DNA from: an uncultured Trueperaceae bacterium
GTDB lineage: Bacteria; Deinococcota; Deinococci; Deinococcales; Trueperaceae
Reading direction: 5' to 3'
DNA: 14,237 nucleotides
Assembly (NCBI GenBank): GCA_937911855.1
Contig: CALDPK010000144.1
Coordinates: 1 to 14,237, forward strand
Shown here: one piece after another, positions 6,360 through 13,280 of the stretch
How positions within the stretch are numbered: position 1 is the stretch's first letter
How the letters are laid out: the number at the start of each line of letters is the position of its first letter
The notes under the pieces: model-generated
Databases searched by the model: none
The model's input: the letters and a program-made list of their open reading frames with translations, nothing else
Told to the model about the DNA's origin: nothing
Position numbers and translations under genes: made by a program

Positions 6360-6375
6360 GTGGCTCCTCTAGCCT
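6342..6375 (+). promoter_or_regulatory. Collagen-like gene promoter: right arm of mirrored element plus TAGCCT -10
   Basis: GGTGATACCCAGGTGATG (6342-6359) precedes TAGCCT (6370-6375), again 28 bp from first arm base to first -10 base, with TACCCA at the -35 position. TAGCCT lies exactly six bases before the ATG at 6382, so the transcript is predicted to be leaderless. Confidence 0.5.
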
Positions 6376-6381
6376 GTCGGC

Positions 6382-7128
6382 ATGAAAACAGGAAACGGCT
6401 CCATGAAAGATGTATTGGCATCCGCCCTCCGTTTCAGGCGGGTAATGACAGTCACAGGGCTGTGTGCTCTGGGCTTCGTCTGTGGCAGCGAAGTGGTCAC
6501 GGGACTGAACCTGTTCAGGAGCGGGACACCGATAATCGCCGAGGAGGTGAACGACAACTTCCAGCTGCTGCATGCCCAGCTTGTGGAACTGGAAGCGGAG
6601 CTGGATCAGGTGAGGAGCCAGCTTAGTGAACTCGCAGCCAGCCCGCCTGGATCGGGTGAACGCGGACCGAAGGGCGAACAGGGCCCACCGGGCGAACGGG
6701 GCCCAGCTGGACCGCAGGGCGAACCGGGCCCCGCCAGCACTGTCGGTCCGGAAGGACCTCGGGGACCGCAGGGTGAAATGGGTCCGGTGGGCCCCGTCGG
6801 GCCAGCCGGCCGGGACTTCACGTTCGCAGAAGTCCGGCTGGTAACTGGCTGGCAGATGGATCAGGAGGACGTTATCATCACCTGCAGTCCAGACGAGGTG
6901 CTGCTGAGCCACGCTTACCGCACCCTCCCGGGGCCCGGCCTGGGGGCGGCCATTGACCAGGGGCTCCTGTCTGAAGAAGATCTGCCGTCAACCTGGGATT
7001 ACATAACGGGTGCACAATTCATCGGTCCGGAGGCCGTGCAGCTGAATCTGTCGGGATTCGTGAAGTTCCCGGGTGAGATGGAAGTTCACTGGACCGCGCT
7101 GTGCCTGCCGTTCATGGCGGGCAACTGA
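6382..7128 (+). CDS. Secreted collagen-like (Gly-X-Y) trimeric protein
   Basis: Predicted exported, probably trimeric, surface protein of 248 residues. An N-terminal basic then hydrophobic segment (RFRR, then VMTVTGLCALGFVC, about 17-34) is a signal peptide or anchor. GTPIIAEEVNDNFQLL followed by LVELEAELDQVRSQLSEL (about 49-84) is a heptad-like coiled coil of the kind that trimerises bacterial collagens. Residues 92-118 hold nine Gly-X-Y triplets, one STV triplet breaks the pattern in phase, and 122-145 hold eight more. The C-terminal domain (about 146-248) is unrecognised; it has two Cys (ITCSPDE and TALCLPF) that could form a disulfide. Bacterial collagen-like proteins serve in adhesion or spore/cell surface structure; which applies is unknown. 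The ATG at 6382 fits a leaderless start; an ATG at 6403 with a distant AGGA is an alternative. Confidence 0.85.
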   Translation: MKTGNGSMKDVLASALRFRRVMTVTGLCALGFVCGSEVVTGLNLFRSGTPIIAEEVNDNFQLLHAQLVELEAELDQVRSQLSELAASPPGSGERGPKGEQGPPGERGPAGPQGEPGPASTVGPEGPRGPQGEMGPVGPVGPAGRDFTFAEVRLVTGWQMDQEDVIITCSPDEVLLSHAYRTLPGPGLGAAIDQGLLSEEDLPSTWDYITGAQFIGPEAVQLNLSGFVKFPGEMEVHWTALCLPFMAGN

Positions 7129-7183
7129 AATGCCGGTCTGCTCACGCGGCGATTGAAGTGATGTCAGCGGTTGTGCCCTTTAC

Positions 7184-8368
7184 TCAGCGGCTCAGTTGCC
7201 GCCTGCGGTAGTCAAGCTCGCGCTGCCAGCGCGACATTGTCTGAGTGTCGTATGGCAACTGAAGTGCTTCCAGGTCGCTCAAGGCCGTGCTGGTCCGGCT
7301 CAGGAGCTGGTCAAGCGCCTTCCCGGCAGCACGCTCCGGCACGCTGATCTCTTGAGCGAAATCCAGCAGCTTACGGCGCGAGATGCCTTCCCTGCTGCCG
7401 CCGAGGTCAAGCGCCAGGGTGAGGTCGCCGTAAGGCACCGTGGATGGCAGGTCGTAAGCGGGACTGACCTGCCATTCACCGGTTTCCGTGTTTTCGATGA
7501 TCGACAGGTTCTTCGCGTGCAGGTCACCGTTGCCGGTCAGCCAGGCGAAAGTTACCTGCCTGAACAGTTCCAGGCGTGCAATCACTCCGGCCGCCGTCTG
7601 CCGGGTCAGTGCGTCCACTGCTTCGGCATAGCTGACGTTGTATTTGTCAGCGGGCCAGATGCCCATGACCTGGCTGGCATCCTCCATCGCCAGTGACCTC
7701 GTGGACTCACCTGCCATGTGACGGTCGAACCGCGTTATGAGGAGGACCGGCAGTCCGTCCCGGTCGTGAGCCAGCTGAAACTGCGGAACCTGGAGGCCGC
7801 ATTGCCTGGCCAGTGCCAGGAACGCGGCCTCGTTGGCCGTGACGTGCGGGTACTCGGGAGGATCGAACTTCACAATCAGGCTGCGGCCAGCCTGGCGGCC
7901 GGGCATGCTGATGACCTTGCCTGACAGTTTGTCCTGAACACCGGGCAGGGCGACCCGGTCGTAATCGGAGTCCGCGAGTACCTCTCTGAGTGAGACATTA
8001 CTGATATCGCCCTCTGGCAGTTCCAGCAGGGGCTCGGGACTCAGCAGCGGCTCGCCGTGCGCCACCACCTGCACGTCACCGATGGCGTCGCGGCCGACTG
8101 CCAGCAGCAGCGCGAGTTCGTCATCAGCTGACGCCTTGATGGCCCTGCGCAGCACGGACAGTCTGCGTCCTTCCGGCAGGAGCCCGGCGAAGAATGGTGG
8201 CACAGCCCCAGAGGCAAGGATCACCGGCTCCGCACTTTTGGGCAGGCTGGTGGCCACCGGCGCTCCATTCGATTGCAGATACTGCTGGGTGTATTCGAAG
8301 ACGGTGCCCCCTGCCTGCCTGGTCAGGTGGGCAGCAAGCATCCCCTTCTTGTAGACGTCGGCTTTCAC
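7184..8368 (-). CDS. hipA: HipA-type serine/threonine kinase toxin
   Basis: Toxin of a type II HipBA-like module, 394 residues. E. coli HipA phosphorylates glutamyl-tRNA synthetase and stops growth; other HipA-like kinases have other targets. The N-terminal HipA-coupling domain (about 1-105) has GAVPPFFAGLLPEGRRL and GRDAIGDVQV. The kinase core has the P-loop GVQDKLS (143-149, with a possible autophosphorylated Ser), IVKF with the ATP-binding Lys (167), TRFDR (212-216), the catalytic loop GNGDLHAKNLS (Asp 282, Asn 287) and the metal-binding SPAYDL (Asp 306). All catalytic residues are present, so it looks active. The start is GTG at 8368 overlapping the antitoxin stop (GTGA), so toxin synthesis is coupled to and follows the antitoxin. 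At about 400 residues it is somewhat shorter than E. coli HipA. Confidence 0.92.
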   Translation of the reverse strand: MKADVYKKGMLAAHLTRQAGGTVFEYTQQYLQSNGAPVATSLPKSAEPVILASGAVPPFFAGLLPEGRRLSVLRRAIKASADDELALLLAVGRDAIGDVQVVAHGEPLLSPEPLLELPEGDISNVSLREVLADSDYDRVALPGVQDKLSGKVISMPGRQAGRSLIVKFDPPEYPHVTANEAAFLALARQCGLQVPQFQLAHDRDGLPVLLITRFDRHMAGESTRSLAMEDASQVMGIWPADKYNVSYAEAVDALTRQTAAGVIARLELFRQVTFAWLTGNGDLHAKNLSIIENTETGEWQVSPAYDLPSTVPYGDLTLALDLGGSREGISRRKLLDFAQEISVPERAAGKALDQLLSRTSTALSDLEALQLPYDTQTMSRWQRELDYRRRQLSR

Positions 8369-8574
8369 GGCTTCCTGATCTGCACGGTCAGTTCCAGGCC
8401 GAGCGCTTCGAGCACGGCTGTCAGGCTGTCCAGACGCAGGCTCGGCTTGTCGTGTTCTATCTCATGGACCGTTCGCACGGCGACACCGGCGAGGTCAGCC
8501 AAGGCCGCCTGGGTCAGGCGGAACTGCTTTCGCCTGCTGCGGACTTGCTGACCGATTGATGCCGTAGGTGCCAT
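8365..8574 (-). CDS. hipB: HipB-type Xre-family antitoxin
   Basis: DNA-binding antitoxin of 69 residues, paired with the HipA kinase directly downstream. The helix-turn-helix is clear: IGQQVRSRRKQFRLTQAALA, then DLAGVAVRTVHEIEHDKPSL, then RLDSLTAVLEALGLEL, the classic Xre/Cro pattern. The C-terminal tail TVQIRKP is short, as in other HipB. HipB proteins neutralise HipA by complex formation and repress their own operon. I prefer the ATG at 8574. ATG at 8586 and TTG at 8622 are in frame but add residues outside the HTH fold, and the nearer start lies just after a TATCAT -10 box and a candidate operator. No Shine-Dalgarno fits any of the three, so the start remains uncertain. Confidence 0.88.
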   Translation of the reverse strand: MAPTASIGQQVRSRRKQFRLTQAALADLAGVAVRTVHEIEHDKPSLRLDSLTAVLEALGLELTVQIRKP

Positions 8575-8590
8575 ATCAATCTGCATGATA
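8574..8590 (-). promoter_or_regulatory. Candidate HipB operator TATCA-N7-TGATA over the hipBA promoter
   Basis: TATCA (8574-8578) and TGATA (8586-8590) form an inverted repeat with a 7-base spacer directly before hipB. E. coli HipB binds TATCC-N8-GGATA, a very similar layout. The minus-strand sequence TATCAT (8590 to 8585) matches the -10 consensus at five of six positions, so repressor binding would block the promoter. A second possible -10, TATAAC, is at 8630-8625. The rest of 8591-8753 shows nothing else I can support. Confidence 0.45.
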
Positions 8591-8753
8591 CTGCACAAAC
8601 AGCGCCCACGGTGGCATTTCAAGTGTTATATCGCCGCGTTTCTGCATCTTGGCGCAGATTCTCGGTTGTTACGAGCCATGGCGGCAGGCACAGAGAGTTT
8701 TCTGCAGCATCGTGCATACCCGCCTCCGTTCTGTGTCGTACAAGCTTCTTCCG

Positions 8754-9827
8754 TCAACCGGCTTCCACGTTGACTCCGTGGTCACGCAGGTGCGTCACGA
8801 GCAGTTCAGGTTCATCCACTCCGATCCTGATGGCCCTGGCCTGCGTCTCCTTCCCGAACAGGCCGAATACGGTGGTCGCTTCGGACAGTCTGAACAGCAG
8901 TTGCCCGTCGCTCCCTACGCTTGCTTGAGCCTCCTGTTCGCCGCTGGCTTCCACCGCCTCGATGTCAGAGAGTCTGATGACGACTTCGCCGCGCAGGCCG
9001 TGGTTGACGCGCAGCCAGTCGCGGGTCAGCAGTGTCGGTCGGTAGCGCCTGGCCGCCATCTCGCCCACAATCCACATCAGCGTGTACGCACTGAGTCCGG
9101 TGAGCACCCAGGCGGCCCAGACGCTGTAGTTGTGGACGATGAAGTGCACGGGAACCGCCTCGAGGCAGATCAGGAGCGCAAACCCGATGAAAACCGTGTC
9201 GTCATCCCGGCGATGGTTGCTGAAGCGGACGCCGGCGCGGGATCTGGGCAGGAGCCAGCCAGCCAGGGCATACGTGAGCAGCGCGAATTCGGCGATCACC
9301 AGACGGAGGGCCAGCTTCAGTTGCAGACTGCCGAAGGCTTTCGGCACTGACTGCATCAGCGCGGTGACGAGTGAGTAGCCCTCCTGCCTCAGAGGCCTGA
9401 TCTGCCGGGACAGTCTGATGACCCGCCAGATCAGCAGCATCACGAAAGCACCTTCGACGACAACGAACACGACCAGGCTCGCTGTTTGCGGCAGTGGCAG
9501 TGCGCGCAGAAGCAGGTAGCCCAGCCAGATGGCGAGCATCCAGGCAACTGACCTGCCGATCCGCGGCAGGTGGCCGGACAAGCGTGCCAGCATGCCCGTC
9601 GACCAGGTGGGCCGGAACCAGACTTGCGTGAGGATCAGGAGTGCCAGTGGCAGGACGATGATGAGGTCGAGCTGGATGCTGAAGTCCCGCGCCGGGCGCA
9701 ATCCGAACACGTCGATGTGCAGGTCATGCAGCACCTGCGTGTTGAGCGCCCAGACTTCCGCAGCAGCCAGCAGGATGACGGTCAGCGTGATTCCAGCGTT
9801 ATGGCGCCAGTTGCGTAACTGAGTCAT
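8754..9827 (-). CDS. Unrecognised multi-pass membrane protein (about 7 TM) with cytoplasmic tail
   Basis: I do not recognise the family. The 357-residue protein has about seven hydrophobic helices: near residues 12-29, 52-70, 92-111, 115-135, 170-190, 210-230 and 232-252. A soluble C-terminal part of about 100 residues follows (from RRYRPTLLTRDWLRVNHGLRGEVVI). Its alternating strands, with LRVNHGLRGEVVIRLSDIEAV, resemble the small PH-like domains often fused to bacterial membrane helices; this is an impression, not an identification. The start is the ATG at 9827 with GGGAGGA four bases upstream; an upstream start at 9854 lacks a ribosome binding site. It lies 126 bases after the flavoprotein gene on the same strand and may be co-transcribed or separate. 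No function is proposed. Confidence 0.7.
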   Translation of the reverse strand: MTQLRNWRHNAGITLTVILLAAAEVWALNTQVLHDLHIDVFGLRPARDFSIQLDLIIVLPLALLILTQVWFRPTWSTGMLARLSGHLPRIGRSVAWMLAIWLGYLLLRALPLPQTASLVVFVVVEGAFVMLLIWRVIRLSRQIRPLRQEGYSLVTALMQSVPKAFGSLQLKLALRLVIAEFALLTYALAGWLLPRSRAGVRFSNHRRDDDTVFIGFALLICLEAVPVHFIVHNYSVWAAWVLTGLSAYTLMWIVGEMAARRYRPTLLTRDWLRVNHGLRGEVVIRLSDIEAVEASGEQEAQASVGSDGQLLFRLSEATTVFGLFGKETQARAIRIGVDEPELLVTHLRDHGVNVEAG

Positions 9828-9925
9828 GATTCCTCCCTGTGTTTGGGCAAGCATAGGCAGGGAGGGCGAACAGGACTCGGGCCAATTGTCCTCAGTTATC
9901 AGGAGCCAGCACGAGAGGTTCTCAG

Positions 9926-9939
9926 GCGGTGAACACCGC
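9926..9939 (-). terminator. Small hairpin after the flavoprotein gene
   Basis: GCGGTG-AA-CACCGC is a perfect 14-base palindrome 14 bases past the flavoprotein stop. A loop of two bases means that in practice only five pairs would form, and there is no T-run after it on the minus strand. It is listed only as a possible 3'-end structure. Confidence 0.2.
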
Positions 9940-9953
9940 GAAACATCGTGCCG

Positions 9954-11357
9954 TCAGCGCTTGAGCGTTGCAAGCAACTGCTGCCGCGTCGGTCCTGGTA
10001 GCGGGTAACGGTTCCAGTCACCTGCCAGCCTGGCACTGACCCGTCCGGCGAGCAGGTCAGGATTGTCGAACGCTTCTGCTGATGTTTCAAGCAGGTAGGC
10101 AACCCCCGCGAAGCCGCGCGCCAGATCGGGATCTTTCCACTCGAGTTCGCGGGTGGCCTGCACCTCCCGCCAGGCAGCACCCAGCTCAGCGTCCTCGCCA
10201 CGCGCGTCGGCAGCCATTTCGGCGAGCCTGTTCCTGATGAACCACCAGGAGCGGCTGTTGACCGGGCCGAGCAGCAATGCGCTGCGGTGTTCGAAAGCGC
10301 TGCTGAAGTCCGTGCCGTCGAGCACCGGGTCGCGCGTCCGGAGCGTGTCACGCAGTATCTGTGCATGCCGGAAAGCCAGGGTCGAGCCGCGACCAAGGGA
10401 GGGGTCGCTGCACGTCCAGGCGTCACCGAGCAGGACGAAGCCGCTGAACCCGGCATCCTCCCCCTTGAGCAGGCTGCGGCTGCGGTCATGGAGTGCGGCG
10501 ATCACGTGAACCTGGTCGCTAAGGGATTCGCCTTCACCCCAATGGGCTGCCAGCGGGTACTGCGCCAGTGCTTTCGACCAGACGGCCGGGTCCCTCAGCT
10601 GGCGCAGGGCGCCATCTTTCTCGTGGGTCTGCATTGCAACGGACCAGGTGTGGTTGTCAGCCGGCAGGGTGATTATGGAGAGCCCATCGTACGGATGCAG
10701 TGTCGCGGCTTTCAGCTCGGGCAGGTTGCCGTCAGGCGCCCTGAAATGCCTGCTGTAGTAGGCGGTGCTTTCCTCCGCCCGCTGCTCACTGAGCTCAGGC
10801 AGACCGGCCTGTCGCAGCCACAGTGGGGCACTGGAAAGGCGACCGGTGGCGTCAACGACGAGTTCCGCCTGCCAGTCGCGGATTTCGGTACGGACGCCGG
10901 TCACCTGAGGCAGCCTGGGGTGTCTGAGCAGGCCAGTGACGCGTTCGCCGCGCACGATACGCACCCCCGGCGTTGCGGTCGCTTCGTGAGCCAGCACGGC
11001 CTCGAGGACCGGGCGGCGTGCGGTGATGGTCTCGAAGCGCCTGTCGGCCACCCCGTAACTGGCAGGATCGACAGCAGGGTGAGCACCGAGCAGGTTCAGG
11101 CGGAGCCCGCCGGCTGCCAGCAAGCGTTCGGGCAGGTCGGGCAGCTCGAGCTCGGCAAGTTGCAGCCAGCGGGCCAGGTTCAGGTGGATGTGCCGGAACT
11201 GGTGCACGCCCGGCCGGTTCAAACTGTCTGCCGGCTCGCGAATGGGCACCGGTTCCGGGTCTTTCTCCAGTACCGTGACCTCGTGTCCGTCGCGGGCGAG
11301 GAGTGCAGCTGCAATGAGGCCGGCCAGGCCGGCGCCGAGGATGAGTACGTGGCTCAC
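9954..11357 (-). CDS. FAD-dependent monooxygenase/oxidoreductase-like flavoprotein
   Basis: Cytoplasmic flavoprotein of 467 residues in the glutathione-reductase-fold group (PHBH/geranylgeranyl reductase/squalene epoxidase-like). An N-terminal Rossmann motif LILGAGLAGLIAAALLARDG (about 4-23, GxGxxG) is followed by the acidic end of strand 2 (TVLEKD). The mid-protein VVDATGR (167-173) is the DG/ATG motif. FVLLGDAWTCSDPSLGRGST (about 307-326) is the GD motif that contacts the FAD ribitol, with the usual DP and G-rich continuation. The C-terminal 100 residues are helical and less conserved. The substrate is unknown; no pathway partners are adjacent. The start is GTG at 11357, with TAATCT exactly six bases upstream, so the transcript is probably leaderless; the GGAG between them is too close to act as a ribosome binding site. 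Confidence 0.82.
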   Translation of the reverse strand: MSHVLILGAGLAGLIAAALLARDGHEVTVLEKDPEPVPIREPADSLNRPGVHQFRHIHLNLARWLQLAELELPDLPERLLAAGGLRLNLLGAHPAVDPASYGVADRRFETITARRPVLEAVLAHEATATPGVRIVRGERVTGLLRHPRLPQVTGVRTEIRDWQAELVVDATGRLSSAPLWLRQAGLPELSEQRAEESTAYYSRHFRAPDGNLPELKAATLHPYDGLSIITLPADNHTWSVAMQTHEKDGALRQLRDPAVWSKALAQYPLAAHWGEGESLSDQVHVIAALHDRSRSLLKGEDAGFSGFVLLGDAWTCSDPSLGRGSTLAFRHAQILRDTLRTRDPVLDGTDFSSAFEHRSALLLGPVNSRSWWFIRNRLAEMAADARGEDAELGAAWREVQATRELEWKDPDLARGFAGVAYLLETSAEAFDNPDLLAGRVSARLAGDWNRYPLPGPTRQQLLATLKR

Positions 11358-11363
11358 GGCTCC

Positions 11364-11369
11364 AGATTA
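11364..11369 (-). promoter_or_regulatory. -10 box TAATCT for a leaderless flavoprotein transcript
   Basis: TAATCT on the minus strand lies six bases (GGAGCC) before the GTG start at 11357, the same geometry as the GNAT and collagen-like genes. TTCGAC about 19 bases upstream is a poor -35. The remaining bases to 11493 hold no clear plus-strand promoter; TACCTT near 11433 is only a weak -10 candidate for the DUF937 gene. Confidence 0.45.
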
Positions 11370-11493
11370 AGCCGGCTGCGCCGCGTGCGTCGAACGCAAG
11401 CGCGGCTAATTTCGGTGTCCCTGATCCGGTGGTACCTTTGCGGCAGGAGTGCCGGCAGGCGGCGACTCCGCTTGCAATTGGGGGTCAAAAGTC

Positions 11494-12093
11494 ATGGCAA
11501 GAATCCGGTACAAGAGCGAAGAACTTGAAGTTCCCGAAGAGTTCGGGGAACTGATGAGCAAGGTTCCGACAGATGAGATTGCGTCCAGGCTGGGTACCGA
11601 CGAGGAAACGGTCAGGGAAGCGGTCGTCGCCGCGTTACCTGCGCTGCTCGCCAAACTGCAGGACAACGCCAGTTCGGAGAGCGGCAGTTCATCGCTCGCG
11701 TCTGCGCTCCAGCAGCACAACAACGACCTGGTCCGGGGCTCACGCGTGAATCTGGATCAGGTGGACATGCACGATGGTGACAAGATCCTGAGGCATGTGT
11801 TCGGTGACAGGCGCGAGCAGGTAAGTCAGCAGATAGCCGGCAACACCGAACGCGCTTCAGGTGGTCTGCTTGAATCGCTGTTGCCTATGCTCGCGCCCAT
11901 AGCCATGAGTTTCCTGGCCAACCGCTTCTCCGGCAGTAATCAGAGGAACTTGCAGCAGCAGCCTTCCGGCCCGGACCTGGGAGGCCTTATTGGCGGTCTC
12001 CTTGGTGGCCGTCGTCCTGGTCAGGCAGCTCAGGACGACGGAGGCATAGACATAGGTGGCCTTCTGGGCGGGCTGTTCGGGCGGCGGAGCTGA
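11494..12093 (+). CDS. DUF937 family protein with Gly-rich tail
   Basis: Protein of 199 residues of unknown biochemical function. The middle region has the DUF937 pattern: LPALLAKLQDNAS, SSLASALQQHNND, then DGDKILRHVFGDRREQVSQQIA and LLESLLPMLAPIAMSFLANRF. The N-terminal 50 residues (RIRYKSEELEVPEEFGEL, then DEIASRLGTDEETVREAVVAAL) look like a small helical domain added before the usual DUF937 start. The C-terminus is low-complexity, with two similar blocks DLGGLIGGLLGGRR and DIGGLLGGLFGRR. Family members are widespread and uncharacterised. I chose the ATG at 11494, with GGGGG about eight bases upstream; a longer ORF from 11449 has no support. It converges on the 4-TM gene with a 19-base gap. 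Confidence 0.8.
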   Translation: MARIRYKSEELEVPEEFGELMSKVPTDEIASRLGTDEETVREAVVAALPALLAKLQDNASSESGSSSLASALQQHNNDLVRGSRVNLDQVDMHDGDKILRHVFGDRREQVSQQIAGNTERASGGLLESLLPMLAPIAMSFLANRFSGSNQRNLQQQPSGPDLGGLIGGLLGGRRPGQAAQDDGGIDIGGLLGGLFGRRS

Positions 12094-12104
12094 CACTGGC
12101 CGCG

Positions 12105-12119
12105 CGGCTGACTCAGCCG
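12105..12119. terminator. Short palindrome between convergent genes
   Basis: CGGCTGA-C-TCAGCCG (arms 12105-12111 and 12113-12119) sits between the DUF937 stop and the end of the 4-TM gene, overlapping the latter's stop codon. As RNA about five pairs with a five-base loop could form in either direction. There is no T-run, so a bidirectional terminator role is only suggested by position. Confidence 0.25.
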
Positions 12120-12523
12120 CCGAAGCCCGATCCTGAAGCCACGTAACTCTGGCCGATGAAGAACGCCATCACCGCGAACAGGAAACCGGCGCCGCTTACC
12201 AGGGTGGTGGTCCAGCGACCGGCGCGGACCCGTTCGGGGAGCCAATAGTAGACGAGGAAGAACGCGAGTGGCGCCAGGCCACCGACGTAGTGGATGTACA
12301 GCTGGAGTACGCCCAGACCCTGGTCGAGCAGTTTGATGCCGATGAGCGCCTGGATCATCAGGCTTATCTGGCTGATTATGAACAGGGCGTGGCCGATCCA
12401 GCTGAAGGGTTTGCGCGCGATGGCACGCAAACCCGACCAGATCATTGCAGCGAATGTTGAGAGCAGGACCATGCCGCCGAAACTGGCATGCACCCAGGAC
12501 GGGACGATGATGGAATCAATCAC
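12113..12523 (-). CDS. Small 4-TM membrane protein of unknown function
   Basis: I do not recognise the family. The 136-residue protein has four hydrophobic helices: about 11-32, 40-66, 69-95 and 103-127. Conserved-looking His residues occur near helix ends (WVHASFGG, WIGHALF, YIHYVGGLAP), which could bind haem or metal as in some small membrane proteins, but there is no family evidence for that. The start is GTG at 12523, with only a weak GACGG upstream. It begins ten bases after the livF stop on the same strand, so it is probably the last gene of the liv operon and may be expressed by read-through or coupling. A role in amino acid transport is not implied. Confidence 0.65.
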   Translation of the reverse strand: MIDSIIVPSWVHASFGGMVLLSTFAAMIWSGLRAIARKPFSWIGHALFIISQISLMIQALIGIKLLDQGLGVLQLYIHYVGGLAPLAFFLVYYWLPERVRAGRWTTTLVSGAGFLFAVMAFFIGQSYVASGSGFGG

Positions 12524-12533
12524 ACCGTCAAGC

Positions 12534-13280
12534 TTAGCCCGTGGCGGCCTCGGTTGCCGGATCTATCCCCAGGTAAGCCTGGCGAACGATAGGGTCATTC
12601 ATCAGGTCGGCAGAAACACCCTGGGTGACCAGGTGCCCGTTGTCCAGCACGTAAGCGCGGTCACTGATCCGCAGTACCTGCGAGACGTTCTGCTCAACCA
12701 GGAGAATCGGCATTCCGCTTTCAGCAACGGTCCTGATCACCTGCATCACGTCGCGCACAAGCAGCGGCGCGAGGCCCAGGCTGGGTTCGTCCATCAGCAG
12801 CATCTTCGGGTGCAGCATGAGCGCGCGGCCGATCGCAACCATCTGCTGCTGACCGCCCGACAGTGAACCGGCCATGGCGCTGCGCTTGGTGTGCAAGTCC
12901 GGGAACAGACTGTACACGCGCTCGAAGCCTTCCTTGCGGCGCTTGCGTGCGTGCGGCAGGTGCGCACCCAGCATCAGGTTCTCGTGCACGCTCATGTCGG
13001 CGAACAGCTGGCGGCCCATCGGTACGTGCGCCAAACCGCGTACGGCCATCTGGTGCGGGTTGAGGCCGCCGACGTCTTCCCCGTCGAAGGTGATCCTGCC
13101 GGCGCGCGGCCGGATCATGCCTGACACGACCCGCAGGATGGTTGATTTGCCGCTGCCGTTACCGCCGACCAGGCCGACGAGTTCGTTGCGCCCGACATGC
13201 ATTGACACGCCGAACACCACCTGCACTTCGCCGTAACCCAGGTCCACGTCTTCGAGCGTAAGGAGTGCGTCCTCAGGCAT
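12534..13280 (-). CDS. livF: Branched-chain amino acid-type ABC importer ATPase LivF
   Basis: Second ATPase of a high-affinity branched-chain amino acid (LIV-I type, HAAT family) importer, 248 residues, normal length. It has Walker A GGNGSGKST (39-47), signature LSGGQ (140-144), and Walker B LLMDEPSLGLAP (161-172), where the SLGLAP continuation is diagnostic for LivF. In place of the H-loop it has LLVEQNV, also LivF-typical. It ends YLGID. The ATG at 13280 has GGAGG six bases upstream inside the end of livG, and the two genes overlap by eight bases. Substrates of LivFGM-type importers also include urea and other amides, so branched-chain amino acids are the default rather than a proven substrate. 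Confidence 0.93.
   Translation of the reverse strand: MPEDALLTLEDVDLGYGEVQVVFGVSMHVGRNELVGLVGGNGSGKSTILRVVSGMIRPRAGRITFDGEDVGGLNPHQMAVRGLAHVPMGRQLFADMSVHENLMLGAHLPHARKRRKEGFERVYSLFPDLHTKRSAMAGSLSGGQQQMVAIGRALMLHPKMLLMDEPSLGLAPLLVRDVMQVIRTVAESGMPILLVEQNVSQVLRISDRAYVLDNGHLVTQGVSADLMNDPIVRQAYLGIDPATEAATG

Noticed and set aside
6655..6816. Gly-Pro-rich tract as a DNA tandem repeat or CRISPR-like array
   Set aside because: Period-9 similarity comes from Gly-X-Y codons; the bases vary between units and there are no spacers.
9831..9898. AGGAC...GTCCT repeat upstream of the 7-TM gene as an operator or terminator
   Set aside because: Five-base arms with an 11-base spacer are expected by chance in this GC-rich gap, and no promoter box lies at a fitting distance.
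10287..11528. Long plus-strand open frame (413 codons) opposite the flavoprotein
   Set aside because: It mirrors a gene with clear FAD motifs, has no recognisable domain, and runs across the intergenic region into the next gene. Long antisense frames are expected in GC-rich DNA.
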